DNA of 64,000 bases from Basfia succiniciproducens (GCF_011455875.1 NZ_CP015031.1:1-64000); one strand, 5' to 3'; positions 1-14,110 are shown, counted from the first letter of the stretch. The notes: a model not told the origin generated them from the letters alone. Program-made: numbers and translations.

Positions 1-455
1 GCGAACATTACCAAAATCCATTGAGCCATTGAAAAACCAAGAAACGACCACTGTATGTCACTGCAAGAACCGATCGGCTTGAACAGATAAGGGAACCATT
101 GATCAAGAGGTAAAGTCTGCGGAAATTCAGGCAAATAAGCACATTGATTCCATGGCGCCGGATTCAGTTGATAATCAACATGTTTTAAGGCTAATAAGAA
201 ACCTTTTACTGATGCGCCTAACCCGATGATAATTCCTAAAAAACGGAAAAACCATGAACTCGGCGCGATTGCTCCAATAATACCGGCAAATAATATACCG
301 CCTAAAGCAACTCGTTCGTAAACACACATAACACAAGGTTGCAGCTGCATACCGTATTGGAAGTAAAGAGCCACTAATTCCAGCACTAGGGCTGAAAATG
401 CCAATAGTAACCAACCGGAGCGACCCATCGAAAGTGTTTTGAAAAAACTTAGCAT
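1..455 (-). CDS. dsbB: Disulfide bond formation protein B, partial (C-terminus outside window)
   Basis: DsbB is the inner-membrane quinone reductase that reoxidises DsbA in the periplasm. The reading frame starts at the ATG at 455-453 behind GGAAATCAA and runs off the window start after about 151 codons, so roughly 25 residues of a usual protein of about 176 are missing. The first cysteine pair is CVMC (residues 41-44); the second pair is near residues 105 and 131, at the positions known for E. coli DsbB. Hydrophobic segments at about 14-34 and 50-65 fit the four-helix topology. It lies 13 bp downstream of nhaB on the same strand, the same neighbourhood as in E. coli, so the two are probably cotranscribed. 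Confidence 0.93.
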   Translation of the reverse strand, partial: MLSFFKTLSMGRSGWLLLAFSALVLELVALYFQYGMQLQPCVMCVYERVALGGILFAGIIGAIAPSSWFFRFLGIIIGLGASVKGFLLALKHVDYQLNPAPWNQCAYLPEFPQTLPLDQWFPYLFKPIGSCSDIQWSFLGFSMAQWILVMF

Positions 456-468
456 TTGATTTCCTTTT

Positions 469-2016
469 TTATACCGGTAACGCAGTAATCCAGCCTAAGC
501 TGCTAAAGTATTTTGTTGCGCCGGGAAGAATATATTCCACTGCCAATAAACCTACAACTGTAAGCACGATTGTATAAGGGAGTGCCATATAAACCATTTT
601 ACCATAAGATAAGCGGATTAACGGTGCTAAAGAAGATGTTAACAGAAACAAAAACGCCGCTTGTCCGTTTGGCGTTGCAACGGAAGGTAAGTTCGTACCT
701 GTGTTAATGGCTACCGCAAGCAGTTCGAATTGTTCTAATGAAATAATACCGGCATGTAACGCATTTTTCGCTTCATTAATGTAAACGGTTGCTACGAAAA
801 CGTTATCGGAGATGGCGGAAAGTAATCCGTTAAACCCATAGAAGAGCAGTAATTGGGTGCTTTCGCTTGCGGATAACACGTAATTGATGATCGGACCAAA
901 AAGATGTTGGTCTATAATGACGGCGACGACGGAAAAGAATACGACCAATAATGCACAGAATGGAAGAGATTCTTGAAATGATTTACCAATGGTACTTTCC
1001 GAGGTAATACCGCAAAATGCAGTGGTTAATACGATAACGCTCAAACCGATTAAGCCGACAGCCGCTAAGTGAAAGGCTAAACCGCATACCAGCCAGATAC
1101 CGATAATACCTTGAATAATCAATTTTTGTCTTTCTTGTCGATTCATTTTTTGTTGTTGGGCACGATTAAATTTGGCAAGGATCCCCCAAACTTTACGAGG
1201 AAGTTTATCTCCATAACCGAAAATGTTCATTTTTTCTATCATCACACAAGTGAGCAAACCGCAGATTAATACGGGAACAGTAACCGGTGCCATGCGAATA
1301 AAGAACTCACCGAAGCCCCAGCTTGCTTGCTCGGCAATAATTAAGTTTTGCGGTTCACCCACTAAGGTCATTACGCCACCGAGAGCCGTACCCACGCCTG
1401 CATGCATCATTAGGCTGCGTAAAAAACTACGGAATTGTTCCAGCACCTGCTGATCTTTTTTGATTTTTTCATCGTTAGTGATATCCGTTGAATCATCAAA
1501 ATTATTACCTGAGGCAACTTTGTGATAAACACCGTAAAATCCCATTACTACGCTGATGATTACAGCGACAACAGTTAATGCGTCTAAAAATGCCGATAAA
1601 AATGCCGCACTTAAACAGAAAGAAAGAGATAAAACTATTTTTGAACGAACGGTAATTAATAATCTGGTGAATGCAAACAGCAGTAGTTGTTTCATGAAGT
1701 AAATGCCGGCAACCATGAACATTAATAACAGGATTACTTCAAAACTTGCCATGATTTCCGCTTTTACATGAGCCGGACTTGTCATACCAATGGCGATAGC
1801 TTCAAAAGCCAATAAACCGCCCGGTTGCAACGGATAACATTTCAGCGCCATGGCTAAAGTGAAGATAAACTCAATGACTAAACACCAACCTGCGATAAAG
1901 GGACTGATCAAAAAATATAAAATAGGGTTTAAAATAAGGAAAACGATAATAGATAATTTATACCAATTTGGACTTTTTCCTAGAAAATTGTTAAAAAATG
2001 CTGTGTAGCCACTCAT
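469..2016 (-). CDS. nhaB: Na+/H+ antiporter NhaB
   Basis: Inner-membrane antiporter that exchanges cytoplasmic Na+ for external H+ in salt and pH homeostasis. The 515-residue product is close to the usual family length (about 513) and is made of repeated hydrophobic helices throughout. Recognisable family stretches are the N-terminal [19 protein letters not shown], and [20 protein letters not shown] near the C-terminus. It is transcribed divergently from fadR across 133 bp and directly precedes dsbB. The fadR/nhaB/dsbB arrangement is conserved with enterobacteria, which supports the assignment. Nothing in the sequence suggests damage. Confidence 0.95.
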   Translation of the reverse strand: MSGYTAFFNNFLGKSPNWYKLSIIVFLILNPILYFLISPFIAGWCLVIEFIFTLAMALKCYPLQPGGLLAFEAIAIGMTSPAHVKAEIMASFEVILLLMFMVAGIYFMKQLLLFAFTRLLITVRSKIVLSLSFCLSAAFLSAFLDALTVVAVIISVVMGFYGVYHKVASGNNFDDSTDITNDEKIKKDQQVLEQFRSFLRSLMMHAGVGTALGGVMTLVGEPQNLIIAEQASWGFGEFFIRMAPVTVPVLICGLLTCVMIEKMNIFGYGDKLPRKVWGILAKFNRAQQQKMNRQERQKLIIQGIIGIWLVCGLAFHLAAVGLIGLSVIVLTTAFCGITSESTIGKSFQESLPFCALLVVFFSVVAVIIDQHLFGPIINYVLSASESTQLLLFYGFNGLLSAISDNVFVATVYINEAKNALHAGIISLEQFELLAVAINTGTNLPSVATPNGQAAFLFLLTSSLAPLIRLSYGKMVYMALPYTIVLTVVGLLAVEYILPGATKYFSSLGWITALPV

Positions 2017-2149
2017 AATAAAGACTCTTCCGTTAAGTTAATTAAGTATATTAATAATACAGATGCTGATTGTAATATACTTCATATTAAAGGATAATAT
2101 GAAAAATTACTTTTTTAGAAGTAGATCATGTTTTTAAGGAAAATTTCAC

Positions 2150-2896
2150 TTGTTTACACAAAAAAGCGCAAATAGTAGCCCCTCAGTTTTAAAAGCGAGA
2201 AGTCCCGCTGCTTTGGCTGAAGAGTATATCGTGAAGAGTATTTGGAGTAATTTTTATCCTCCGGGTACGGATTTACCCGCAGAGCGTGAATTAGCCGAAA
2301 AAATCGGTGTAACCCGTACCACATTAAGAGAAGTTCTGCAGCGTCTTGCCAGAGACGGTTGGCTGACCATTCAGCACGGAAAACCGACAAAAGTAAATGA
2401 TGTGTGGCAAACCTCCGGATTAAATATTTTAGACGTGTTAGTCCGTTTAGACAGCACAATGTCGCCGACTCTTATTGCCAATATGCTTTCCGCCCGCACC
2501 AATATCGCAATTATTTATATTCCTCGCGCATTTAAAGTGAGTTATGAAAAAGCGTTAGCCAGTTTCGATGGGTTGGAAAATTTACCTGAAACGGCGGAAA
2601 GCTATACAGCTTTCGACTATGAAATTTTGCATAAACTTGCGTTTATTTCCTTAAATCCGATTTACGGTATGGTGTTAAACAGTCTGAAAGGGCTTTATAC
2701 TCGGGTCGGTTCTTATTATTTTGCTATTCCGGAAGCCCGAGCTCTTGCCAAGAAGTTTTATATTGAGTTGCGTGAATTAGGTAAAGCTCATCGGTTGGAT
2801 GAGATCCCTTCATTATTTCGCCAATATGGGAGGGAAAGTTCATTGATATTTGAAGCGGCACAAGACGGCTTAGCGCAATACTTAATTGAAAATTAA
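2150..2896 (+). CDS. fadR: Fatty acid metabolism regulator FadR (GntR family)
   Basis: Acyl-CoA-responsive transcription factor that represses fatty-acid degradation and activates unsaturated fatty-acid synthesis genes. The winged-helix DNA-binding domain is nearly identical to E. coli FadR (PAERELAEKIGVTRTTLREV and RDGWLTIQHGKPTKVN, about residues 43-85). It is followed by the helical acyl-CoA-binding FCD-type domain ending near residue 248. The start chosen is TTG at 2150, with AAGGA about 9 bases upstream. No in-frame ATG fits as well. Compared with E. coli the N-terminus carries about 13 extra residues, so a later start cannot be fully excluded. It is monocistronic, with a strong hairpin terminator downstream. 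Confidence 0.93.
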   Translation: MFTQKSANSSPSVLKARSPAALAEEYIVKSIWSNFYPPGTDLPAERELAEKIGVTRTTLREVLQRLARDGWLTIQHGKPTKVNDVWQTSGLNILDVLVRLDSTMSPTLIANMLSARTNIAIIYIPRAFKVSYEKALASFDGLENLPETAESYTAFDYEILHKLAFISLNPIYGMVLNSLKGLYTRVGSYYFAIPEARALAKKFYIELRELGKAHRLDEIPSLFRQYGRESSLIFEAAQDGLAQYLIEN

Positions 2897-2911
2897 TTGT
2901 TATAAAATGAA

Positions 2912-2946
2912 AAAACCTCTTGATCATCAAGAGGTTTTCTTTTTTT
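2912..2946 (+). terminator. Rho-independent terminator after fadR
   Basis: A perfect 11-bp-plus stem (AAAACCTCTTG ... CAAGAGGTTTT) with a short loop is followed by TCTTTTTT. It lies 15 bp after the fadR stop codon. Confidence 0.85.
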
Positions 2947-2957
2947 AATTACAAATT

Positions 2958-3000
2958 AAAAGTGCGGTCAAAAATTTTTAAATTTTCGTACCGCACTTTT
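2958..3000. terminator. Inverted pair of uptake signal sequences between fadR and metQ
   Basis: AAAAGTGCGGT and ACCGCACTTTT face each other and can form a hairpin. On the minus strand this sits about 30 bp after the metQ stop codon and can act as the metNIQ terminator. The core is the Haemophilus-type DNA uptake signal. Confidence 0.75.
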
Positions 3001-3029
3001 AACCATTATAACAATGAGAACTGATTTAA

Positions 3030-3869
3030 TTACCAGCCTTTTACTACACCGTCTTTGAAGAATTTGACCGCTTCTTGGTAAACTTCTTCCGTTTGATAGG
3101 CTTTTACAAAGTTTTGTACGGCTTCACTGTCTTTATTATCGGTACGGGCAACAATGATATTAACGTACGGCGAATCTTTGCTTTCGACGAATACGCCGTT
3201 ATCCGCCGTATTCAAACCGACTTGACCGGCATAGGTATTGTTTACCACCGCTAAATCCACATCATCTAATGCACGTGCCGCTACGGCGGTATCAACCGGT
3301 GTGATTTTTAGGTTTTTCGGATTTTCAACAATATCCAATGGTGTCGCCGCAAGGTTGGTATTGTCTTTTAATTTAATTAAACCTTGTTTTTCAAGCAGAA
3401 TCAAAGCGCGGCCTTGGTTTGACGGATCATTAGGTACGGCAACTTTAGCGCTTTCTTTTAACTCGCTGACATTTTTAATTGTTTTTGAATAACCGGCGAG
3501 CGGATAAACAAAGGTATTGCCCACAATAGTAAGATTTGTGATGTTATTTTTCTTCACGTCTTCATCTAAATAAGGTTTGTGTTGCATTGCATTAATGTCT
3601 AAGTCACCTTTACTAACCGCAGGATTCGGTAATGCATAATCATTAAATTCAACGAATTTAACGTTTAAATTGTATTTTTCTTTTGCTACTTTTGCAGCAA
3701 TTTCAGCAACTTGGTGCTCGGGACCGGACATTACGCCGACAGTAATGGTTTGAGCGGGCGTGTTTTGTGCGGAAGACGCCGCAGTATCCGCTTTTTTCTC
3801 GTCGTTACAGGCGGTTAAGGCAAAAACTGAAGTTACCGCCGCAACGGTTAAAAGTTTTTTAAAGTTCAT
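3030..3869 (-). CDS. metQ: Methionine ABC transporter substrate-binding lipoprotein MetQ
   Basis: Periplasmic methionine-binding lipoprotein of the MetNIQ importer. Residues 1-20 form a lipoprotein signal peptide with lipobox LTAC and acylated Cys21. The rest is an NLPA-family binding domain (TITVGVMSGPEHQVAE near residue 41, then NAMQHKPYLDEDVK). The length of 279 aa is normal for the family. It is the last gene of the minus-strand operon metN-metI-metQ, 36 bp after metI. Methionine specificity follows from linkage to metN with its C-terminal regulatory domain and from the MetJ boxes upstream of the operon; D-methionine uptake is also known for the family. Confidence 0.95.
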   Translation of the reverse strand: MNFKKLLTVAAVTSVFALTACNDEKKADTAASSAQNTPAQTITVGVMSGPEHQVAEIAAKVAKEKYNLNVKFVEFNDYALPNPAVSKGDLDINAMQHKPYLDEDVKKNNITNLTIVGNTFVYPLAGYSKTIKNVSELKESAKVAVPNDPSNQGRALILLEKQGLIKLKDNTNLAATPLDIVENPKNLKITPVDTAVAARALDDVDLAVVNNTYAGQVGLNTADNGVFVESKDSPYVNIIVARTDNKDSEAVQNFVKAYQTEEVYQEAVKFFKDGVVKGW

Positions 3870-3905
3870 AGTTGTGTTTCCTTCATCAGATTTTAATAGT
3901 AAAAA

Positions 3906-4595
3906 TTAACGATGATCGAAATGATCAGCGAGTTTATTTCCGTATTTTTCACATAACATTACGATAACTACAATAATAATTGTTGAAATCCATAATACAT
4001 AAGGCATATTGCGATGCAGACCGTAAGAAATTGCCGTATTTCCTAAACCGCCGCCACCCACGGCTCCCGCCATTGCGGAATAACCGATTAAGGTTACGAG
4101 AGTTAATGTGGTCGCTTTAATTAAAATAGGCAAGGCTTCAGGTAAATAAAACTTAGTTACTAATTGCCAAACGGTGGTCCCCATGGCTTTTGCCGTTTCC
4201 GTTAATCCCGAGGGAATATCGCCAAGGGCATTTGATGTCAAACGGGCGAAGAAAGGCAATGCACAAACGCCTAAAGGAATAATTGAGGCGGTTGTCCCTA
4301 AAGTAGTGCCGACTAAAAAGCGTGTCACCGGCATTAGGTTAAATAATAAAATAATAAAAGGAATCGAGCGCCCGATGTTAATCACCCATTCAAGGAAGCG
4401 GTTTACTTTTGTATTAGCTAATGCTTGGTTTGGTTTGGTTAAATAGTTATAAACGCCTAAAGGCAAGCCCAGTACGACAGCGAACAGGGTTGCGGAAAAA
4501 CTCATATAAACGGTTTCAAGCGTGCTGGAACCGATTAACACCCATACCTCAGGCGTCAGTTGTTTTGAAAAATCAGCAATAAAATTAGTCCACAT
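3906..4595 (-). CDS. metI: Methionine ABC transporter permease MetI
   Basis: Inner-membrane permease of the methionine importer, with five predicted hydrophobic helices. The permease-ATPase coupling (EAA-like) region reads [20 protein letters not shown] followed by [12 protein letters not shown] place the start at the ATG at 4595-4593 (MWTNFIADF), preceded by GAGGT at good spacing and overlapping the metN 3' end by 11 bp. An upstream ATG at 4619 would add eight residues and deepen the overlap. The product of about 229 aa is close to the family length of about 217. It is translationally coupled between metN and metQ. Confidence 0.92.
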   Translation of the reverse strand: MWTNFIADFSKQLTPEVWVLIGSSTLETVYMSFSATLFAVVLGLPLGVYNYLTKPNQALANTKVNRFLEWVINIGRSIPFIILLFNLMPVTRFLVGTTLGTTASIIPLGVCALPFFARLTSNALGDIPSGLTETAKAMGTTVWQLVTKFYLPEALPILIKATTLTLVTLIGYSAMAGAVGGGGLGNTAISYGLHRNMPYVLWISTIIIVVIVMLCEKYGNKLADHFDHR

Positions 4596-5622
4596 AACCA
4601 AGTACCTCAACACGAACATTACTTTCCATTAAATAAATTTTAGCCTGAGTAATCGAATCTTCATCGCCTTCAACTTCCGCAATGGTAAAACCGAATTTGG
4701 TTCCGCCGGCATAATCGATTTGTGAGACTAAAATATTGAACGATACGTTGAATTTACGTGAAGTTTGAGAAAGTAGCGGCGCATCAACGGAACGACCGGT
4801 AAACTCGAAACGGATAATCGGATAAGAATCCGACCGTTTTGGCGTGTCCGTTAGTTTTGCCAAATATTCTTCGGGTAAATTAGCCTGGAAGGTGGAACGG
4901 ATAAATTCCTGTGCCAATTCCGTCTTCGGGTTAGAGAAAATTTCGCTTACCGATCCCTGTTCGATTAATTGTCCTTTGTCGATAACCGCAACCTGATCGC
5001 AAATATTTTTCACCACATCCATTTCATGGGTAATAAGTAGAATGGTAATGCCCAAAGTGCGGTTAATTTCTTTTAATAATTTGAGAATAGATTGAGTGGT
5101 TGCCGGATCTAATGCACTGGTGGCTTCATCGCAAAGCAATACTTTCGGATCACTGGCAAGGGCGCGGGCGATAGCCACACGTTGTTTTTGGCCGCCGGAA
5201 AGATTTGCCTGATACACATCTTTTTTGTCCGTTAATCCGACTAAAGCTAAAAGTGCGGTCACTTTTTCATGAATTTTTTCTTTTGCCATATGTTCTAATG
5301 TTAATGGCAACGCAACATTTTCATAAACGGTACGGGAACTAAGCAGATTAAAATGCTGGAATATCATACCGATGTTACGACGTTCGGCGATAAGCTGCGC
5401 TTCGCTTAGCTGAGTAAGATCCTGTCCGTCAACAAAAACGGAACCGGAAGTCGGTCTTTCCAATAAATTCACGCAACGAATCAACGTACTTTTGCCGGCG
5501 CCGGAGGCACCGATTACGCCGCAAATATCGCCTTTAGGAATATCTAAAGAGACATTATCCAATGCGTTAAGCTTTTTACCCGCCACATCAAAAATTTTGC
5601 TAATATTTTTTAGCTTAATCAT
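4585..5622 (-). CDS. metN: Methionine ABC transporter ATP-binding protein MetN
   Basis: ATPase that drives methionine import. The order is Walker [10 protein letters not shown] (about 37-45), signature [15 protein letters not shown] (about 141), Walker [13 protein letters not shown], and a C-terminal NIL/ACT-like domain (about 265-345). In the family this last domain binds methionine and trans-inhibits uptake. The length of 345 aa matches E. coli MetN. It is first in the operon metN-metI-metQ, behind two tandem MetJ-type boxes about 53-68 bp upstream, so repression by MetJ-SAM is expected. Confidence 0.96.
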   Translation of the reverse strand: MIKLKNISKIFDVAGKKLNALDNVSLDIPKGDICGVIGASGAGKSTLIRCVNLLERPTSGSVFVDGQDLTQLSEAQLIAERRNIGMIFQHFNLLSSRTVYENVALPLTLEHMAKEKIHEKVTALLALVGLTDKKDVYQANLSGGQKQRVAIARALASDPKVLLCDEATSALDPATTQSILKLLKEINRTLGITILLITHEMDVVKNICDQVAVIDKGQLIEQGSVSEIFSNPKTELAQEFIRSTFQANLPEEYLAKLTDTPKRSDSYPIIRFEFTGRSVDAPLLSQTSRKFNVSFNILVSQIDYAGGTKFGFTIAEVEGDEDSITQAKIYLMESNVRVEVLGYVD

Positions 5623-5674
5623 ATAAGCCCTTTTGTTTTCTATTGTTATACTTTAGTGAGATTTGGACTATTTT

Positions 5675-5690
5675 AGATGTCTAGACGTTT
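5675..5690 (-). promoter_or_regulatory. Two tandem MetJ boxes upstream of metN
   Basis: AGATGTCT and AGACGTTT are adjacent 8-bp units, matching the MetJ consensus AGACGTCT at 7/8 and 6/8. MetJ binds as arrays of at least two such boxes. The site lies between divergent metN and gmhB, on the metN side. Regulation by MetJ is inferred from motif plus gene content. Confidence 0.75.
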
Positions 5691-5801
5691 GTGTCAATAA
5701 CTATTACCGCGCTTTTTAGAATGTTATGATATTACTTAGTTATATTTGCTAACTTAAATAAGAAAGATGATAATAAAAAGAAAGGATTGAATAAGGAAAG
5801 A

Positions 5802-6359
5802 ATGGTGAAAAAGGCAATTTTTTTAGATAGAGACGGCACAATTAATATTGACCATGGTTATGTGCACAAAATAGATGACTTCCACTTTATTGAAGGAAGT
5901 ATCGAAGCCTTAGAAGAATTAAAAAACATGGGCTATTTATTGGTGTTAGTTACAAACCAATCGGGAATCGCCCGCGGATATTATTCCGAAGACGAATTTT
6001 TACAATTAACGGAATGGATGGATTGGTCGCTTGCGGATAGAAATGTCGATTTAGACGGCATTTATTATTGCCCTCATCATCCTGAAGGTTTGGGCGAATA
6101 TAGGCAGGACTGCGATTGCCGTAAACCGAAACCGGGCATGTTGCTGCAAGCTATTGAGGAATTAAACATAGATCCCGCGCAATCTTTTATGGTCGGCGAT
6201 AAAGTAGAAGATTTAAAAGCGGCCGTTTCCGCGAATGTGAAATATAAAGTATTGGTGAAAACAGGTAAAACAGTTACTCAAGCCGGAGAGCAACTAGCGG
6301 ATTATGTTTTAGATTCTATTGCGGATTTGCCAAGAATTATAAAACGTCTAAAAAAGTAG
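5802..6359 (+). CDS. gmhB: D-glycero-beta-D-manno-heptose-1,7-bisphosphate 7-phosphatase
   Basis: HAD-superfamily phosphatase of ADP-heptose synthesis, which supplies the LPS inner core. The nucleophile motif FLDRDGT holds Asp9 and Asp11. The zinc-binding loop CPHHPEG...CDCRKP is typical of GmhB, and motif IV is [13 protein letters not shown] choose the ATG at 5802 (MVKKAIFLD), preceded by AAGGAAAG; a TTG at 5787 would add five residues. The length of 185 aa fits the family. gmhB divergent from metN and followed by an rRNA operon is the same order as around E. coli rrnH. Confidence 0.94.
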   Translation: MVKKAIFLDRDGTINIDHGYVHKIDDFHFIEGSIEALEELKNMGYLLVLVTNQSGIARGYYSEDEFLQLTEWMDWSLADRNVDLDGIYYCPHHPEGLGEYRQDCDCRKPKPGMLLQAIEELNIDPAQSFMVGDKVEDLKAAVSANVKYKVLVKTGKTVTQAGEQLADYVLDSIADLPRIIKRLKK

Positions 6360-6439
6360 CGTTTTAACTGTAATAAACAAACAAAAAGCTCAAAAAGTAA
6401 TCTTTTGAAAAGTATTTTAAATATTTTAACAAAAAAAGC

Positions 6440-6467
6440 TTGCAAAGGGAGTCGAAATCCCTATAAT
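6440..6467 (+). promoter_or_regulatory. rRNA operon promoter
   Basis: -35 TTGCAA (6440-6445) and -10 TATAAT (6462-6467) with a 16-bp spacer, followed by GCCTC-rich initially transcribed sequence. The AT-rich stretch just upstream (6405-6437) could be an UP element. It is the only strong promoter seen before 16S rRNA in the 313 bp between gmhB and 16S. Confidence 0.8.
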
Positions 6468-6529
6468 ACGCCTCACACAACGACGCACCGTTGTGAAAAC
6501 TAACAACAATCCGGTGCGTCGTTCTTTTT

Positions 6530-6541
6530 TGCTCTTTAACA
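6530..6541 (+). promoter_or_regulatory. BoxA antitermination element of the rRNA leader
   Basis: TGCTCTTTAACA matches the conserved rRNA boxA bound by NusB/NusE. It lies 131 bp before the 16S 5' end. Confidence 0.8.
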
Positions 6542-6672
6542 ACTTATCAGACAATCTGTGTGGGCACTTGAAAGATTCGTTTAAACAAAAAATTTAAACA
6601 AGACTTAGAGTGCTGAACAAAGTTAATTTAATTAATGATTTATAGTCAGTATTTTGAGTGATTGAACTTTTT

Positions 6673-8215
<1,543 letters not shown>

Positions 8216-8368
8216 CTAAGTTTTAGGCGACTGGCAAGTGTTCACACAGATTGTTTGATAGAAAAAGAGAAGAAAACGACCGCACTTTTTTATTATCATC
8301 TAGGTCTGGTAATAAAAGGAGAAAAGCGCGGAACAAGCGAAGGCGTCGAGAGATCCGCTTTAACTGTT

Positions 8369-8444
8369 GTCCCCATCGTCTAGAGGCCTAGGACATCGCC
8401 CTTTCACGGCGGTAACCGGGGTTCGAATCCCCGTGGGGACGCCA
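8369..8444 (+). tRNA. tRNA-Glu (anticodon UUC)
   Basis: A 76-nt cloverleaf in the 16S-23S spacer. Anticodon stem TCGCC/GGCGG encloses loop CTTTCAC with anticodon TTC. The T-loop is GGTTCGAATCC and CCA is encoded. An uptake signal (ACCGCACTT) lies upstream in the same spacer near 8280. Spacer tRNA-Glu is common in this family. Confidence 0.97.
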
Positions 8445-8617
8445 TTTAAAGATGATTTTTATTGTCTTTTTGTTCTTTAAAAAATTGGAAACAAGCTGAA
8501 AAACTGAGAGATTTTCTGAAAAGAAAGTCTGAGTATAAAAAAATCTTGGCCGAGCAAAAGCGGTCAAGTGTTTAGTAATAACGAACGACACAGGTATAAG
8601 AATACTTGAGGTTGTAT

Positions 8618-11515
<2,898 letters not shown>

Positions 11516-11675
11516 ACAACGCTCAAGTGTTTTTGGTAGTGAAAGTTATTACGGAATAAGTAAGTAGTCAGGGAATCGGCTTGTTTTTAATTTTAGAGAA
11601 TAGAAGAGTAGAAGACTAGAAGTAGGCTAGTGATAGCGGAGAGAAGAATCCGCGGTCAGTATCTGAAACGGAATT

Positions 11676-11794
11676 ATCCTGGCGGCGATAGTGCAGTGGT
11701 CCCACCTGAATCCATGCCGAACTCAGAAGTGAAACGCTGTTATGCCGATGGTAGTGTGGGGTATCCCCATGTGAGAGTAGGTCACCGCCAGGTT
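11676..11794 (+). rRNA. rrf: 5S ribosomal RNA, copy 1
   Basis: About 118 nt, with terminal helix CCTGGCGG.../...CCGCCAGG and the conserved CCATGCCGAACTCAGAAGTG and GCCGATGGTAGTGTGGGG segments. It is the more E. coli-like of two tandem 5S genes. Confidence 0.96.
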
Positions 11795-11841
11795 ATTATT
11801 TTGTTAATTCATTTTTTGAGTGGATTAACAAAATAAACAAT

Positions 11842-11958
11842 TTTTTGGCAGCGATAGTGCAGTGGACCCACCTAATTCCATGCCGAACTTAGAAGTGAAA
11901 CGCTGTTACGCCGATGGTAGTGTGGGGCTTCCCCATGTGAGAGTAGGTCACTGCCAAT
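11842..11958 (+). rRNA. rrf: 5S ribosomal RNA, copy 2 (diverged)
   Basis: A second 5S gene 47 bp after the first, differing at about ten or more positions. Changes in the terminal helix are compensated: GGCAG pairs with CTGCC where copy 1 has GGCGG with CCGCC. That argues for a selected, functional RNA rather than a decaying copy. Loop A/helix II changes are GGACCCACCTAATTCC against GGTCCCACCTGAATCC. Confidence 0.92.
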
Positions 11959-11974
11959 TTTACCAACTTTTAGC

Positions 11975-12051
11975 GGAGTGGTAGTTCAGCTGGTTAGAAT
12001 ACCTGCCTGTCACGCAGGGGGTCGCGGGTTCGAGTCCCGTCCATTCCGCCA
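11975..12051 (+). tRNA. tRNA-Asp (anticodon GUC)
   Basis: A 77-nt cloverleaf at the distal end of the rRNA operon. Anticodon loop CTGTCAC has anticodon GTC, the acceptor GGAGTGG pairs with CCATTCC, and the T-loop is GGTTCGAGTCC. CCA is encoded. Confidence 0.97.
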
Positions 12052-12069
12052 ATTCATTTTCATACCAAT

Positions 12070-12145
12070 AGGGGCGTAGTTCAATTGGTAGAGCACCGGT
12101 CTCCAAAACCGGGTGTTGGGAGTTCGAGCCTCTCCGCCCCTGCCA
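12070..12145 (+). tRNA. tRNA-Trp (anticodon CCA)
   Basis: A 76-nt cloverleaf 18 bp after tRNA-Asp. The acceptor AGGGGCG pairs with CGCCCCT, and anticodon loop TCTCCAAAA has anticodon CCA. CCA is encoded at the 3' end. It is probably the last gene of the rRNA transcript; the AT-rich 218 bp that follow show no strong hairpin terminator. Confidence 0.97.
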
Positions 12146-12363
12146 TCTTTTCATTATCTCTATAAAATTTTCTATTCTTAGAATATAAATTTGGTTATTA
12201 TTCCCATACCTTATGTTTAATTGATTCTTTAGTCATTTAATTAAAAACTCTTGAATATTAATAGATTAGATAGTTTGATAAGAAAATTATCTATTTTAGA
12301 TATAAAAATAGGTTAGACCTCTTTTGGTACTAACCCATTTATTTATGAATTACTGTAGGGAAG

Positions 12364-13128
12364 TTATTTGCTATTTCGAGCTTTATAGATCTTCAATGCT
12401 TCCGGCATTAGTCGTTGTAAATTTTCCTGGCGGGAAGCATCACTCGGGTGAGTGGAAAGAAGTGACGGTCCGTTGCTCCCCCCCGCTTTTTGCATTTTTA
12501 CCCAAAGTTGTGGGGCAGCCTGCGGGTTGAATCCCGCCTTAGCCATTAAAAATAGCCCTATTTCATCAGCTTCTGTTTCATTACTGCGAGAGAATGGTTT
12601 ATTTACTCCCAAATCCGCAACGGTTCCTCCCAAGCCTCCCGTATCAACACCTAAAGTTGCCGCTGCGGCAATATCGGCTGCCGCTCCGAGAATTCCCGTC
12701 ATAATGCCTACGTTGCGGGATTGTTTGCCATGTTCTTGTAACGCGTGAGCCATTTCATGCCCCATTACCACGGCAATTTCATCATTAGTTAGATTAAGTT
12801 TATCCACTAAACCCGTATAGAACATCATTTTTCCGCCCGGCATAGCCCAAGCATTGAGTTCGTTTGATTTTACAACGGTAAGTTGCCAGTTAAATTTTAC
12901 ACCGGTAGTGTTTTCTTTATCGGCATAGGGAACCATTTGGTTAAATACGCTTTGAATTCGCTTTGAAGTAGCAGAGGATGTATCTACAACACCTTTGGCA
13001 CGCGCTTGATTTATAGTTTGCGTATAGCTTGAAGCCGCTTCTTGATTGATTTGTGCGGTATCGGCACAAGCCGCTAGCGTTGCCACAATAAAGGAAACGG
13101 CAAAAATTTTTTTAGATTTTTTAAACAT
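12364..13128 (-). CDS. M48-family metalloprotease lipoprotein (LoiP/YggG-like)
   Basis: Likely membrane-anchored zinc endopeptidase acting in the periplasm. A lipoprotein signal with lipobox LAAC places the acylated cysteine at residue 21. The zinc motif HEMAH is at residues 124-128 and the third ligand lies in NETEADEIG near residue 185. The length of 254 aa resembles E. coli LoiP (about 252), which cleaves envelope proteins. It faces the rRNA operon tail convergently and stands alone on its strand. The closest E. coli relative (LoiP or YcaL) cannot be settled by eye, so no gene symbol is given. Confidence 0.88.
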   Translation of the reverse strand: MFKKSKKIFAVSFIVATLAACADTAQINQEAASSYTQTINQARAKGVVDTSSATSKRIQSVFNQMVPYADKENTTGVKFNWQLTVVKSNELNAWAMPGGKMMFYTGLVDKLNLTNDEIAVVMGHEMAHALQEHGKQSRNVGIMTGILGAAADIAAAATLGVDTGGLGGTVADLGVNKPFSRSNETEADEIGLFLMAKAGFNPQAAPQLWVKMQKAGGSNGPSLLSTHPSDASRQENLQRLMPEALKIYKARNSK

Positions 13129-13302
13129 AATTACCCTGATTTTAGTTAAAGTTGAGCTTGTGCTTAAAACGTCAACAAATTTAATAAGCGCCCTGATTAT
13201 AATGGGATCTATCCGAATTTGCTAGATTCAAGCTTAAAGTGCGGTACTTTTTCTTAGAAATTCTGTGTTAGAATAGCCAAAAATCAGTAAAAGGAACTTG
13301 TT

Positions 13303-14064
13303 ATGCCGACCATCAGTGTTGCAATGATTGTAAAAAATGAAGCGCAGGATCTCGCAAAATGTTTAGATACAGTAAAAGATTGGGTTGATGAAATTGTTAT
13401 TTTAGACAGCGGAAGTACGGATGAAACCCGTGAAATCGCCTTGAGTTATGGCGCCAAGTTTTACACTAATACTGATTGGCAAGGTTTTGGAAAACAACGT
13501 CAATTGGCTCAGCAATATGTAACTTGCGATTATGTGTTATGGCTTGATGCAGATGAACGTATTACTCCTGAACTTCGCCATTCCATTCAAAGTGCGGTCG
13601 AAAAAAACGAAGATTCTACGCTTTATCAAATTCCACGTTTGAGTGAGGTTTTCGGACGGAAAATCCGCCATTCGGGTTGGTACCCGGATTATGTTTTGCG
13701 CCTGTATAAAACTCATGTTGCACAATATGGTGACGAATTGGTACATGAAAAAGTGCATTATCCGGTAAATGTCAAAGTGGAAAAATTAACGGGTGATTTA
13801 GAACATTACACTTATAAAGATGTCCATCATTATTTAATAAAATCAGCCGGTTATGGAAAAGCATGGGCGGAACAAAAAGCCGCGGCGGGCAAATCGACAA
13901 GTCTTTTTAATGCCGTTACCCATGCTTTAGGTTGCTTTGTCAAAATGTATATTTTGCGAGCCGGTTTTTTAGATGGCAAACAAGGATTACTACTTGCCAT
14001 TCTCTCCGCAAATTCTACTTTTAATAAATATGCGGATTTGTGGGTAAGAACAAAAACAAAATAA
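13303..14064 (+). CDS. Family 2 glycosyltransferase, WaaE/LgtF type
   Basis: Inverting GT-A glycosyltransferase that probably adds glucose to inner-core heptose of lipooligosaccharide. The N-terminal domain has [14 protein letters not shown] and the metal-binding motif [11 protein letters not shown] (about residues 82-92). The C-terminal half is helical with a [16 protein letters not shown] membrane-associating stretch. Length 253 aa. LgtF/WaaE proteins of Haemophilus and Klebsiella share this layout. It is transcribed alone and converges on a family 9 transferase gene. The exact acceptor is an inference from the family. Confidence 0.82.
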   Translation: MPTISVAMIVKNEAQDLAKCLDTVKDWVDEIVILDSGSTDETREIALSYGAKFYTNTDWQGFGKQRQLAQQYVTCDYVLWLDADERITPELRHSIQSAVEKNEDSTLYQIPRLSEVFGRKIRHSGWYPDYVLRLYKTHVAQYGDELVHEKVHYPVNVKVEKLTGDLEHYTYKDVHHYLIKSAGYGKAWAEQKAAAGKSTSLFNAVTHALGCFVKMYILRAGFLDGKQGLLLAILSANSTFNKYADLWVRTKTK

Positions 14065-14078
14065 TTCAACACAAAGCT

Positions 14079-14110
14079 AAGGCGCCGAATTGAAAGCGCC
14101 TTTGTTTTTT
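14079..14110. terminator. Bidirectional terminator between convergent glycosyltransferase genes
   Basis: Stem AAGGCGC/GCGCCTT with a T-rich tail (TTTGTTTTTT) on the plus strand. It lies in the 44-bp gap between the convergent genes. Confidence 0.75.

Noticed and set aside
2128-2152. ATG at 2128 as the fadR start
   Set aside because: It is out of frame with the FadR reading frame; the TTG at 2150 has the ribosome site.
12146-12363. Hidden small gene or RNA after tRNA-Trp
   Set aside because: The stretch is AT-rich, with no convincing frame, promoter or strong hairpin.
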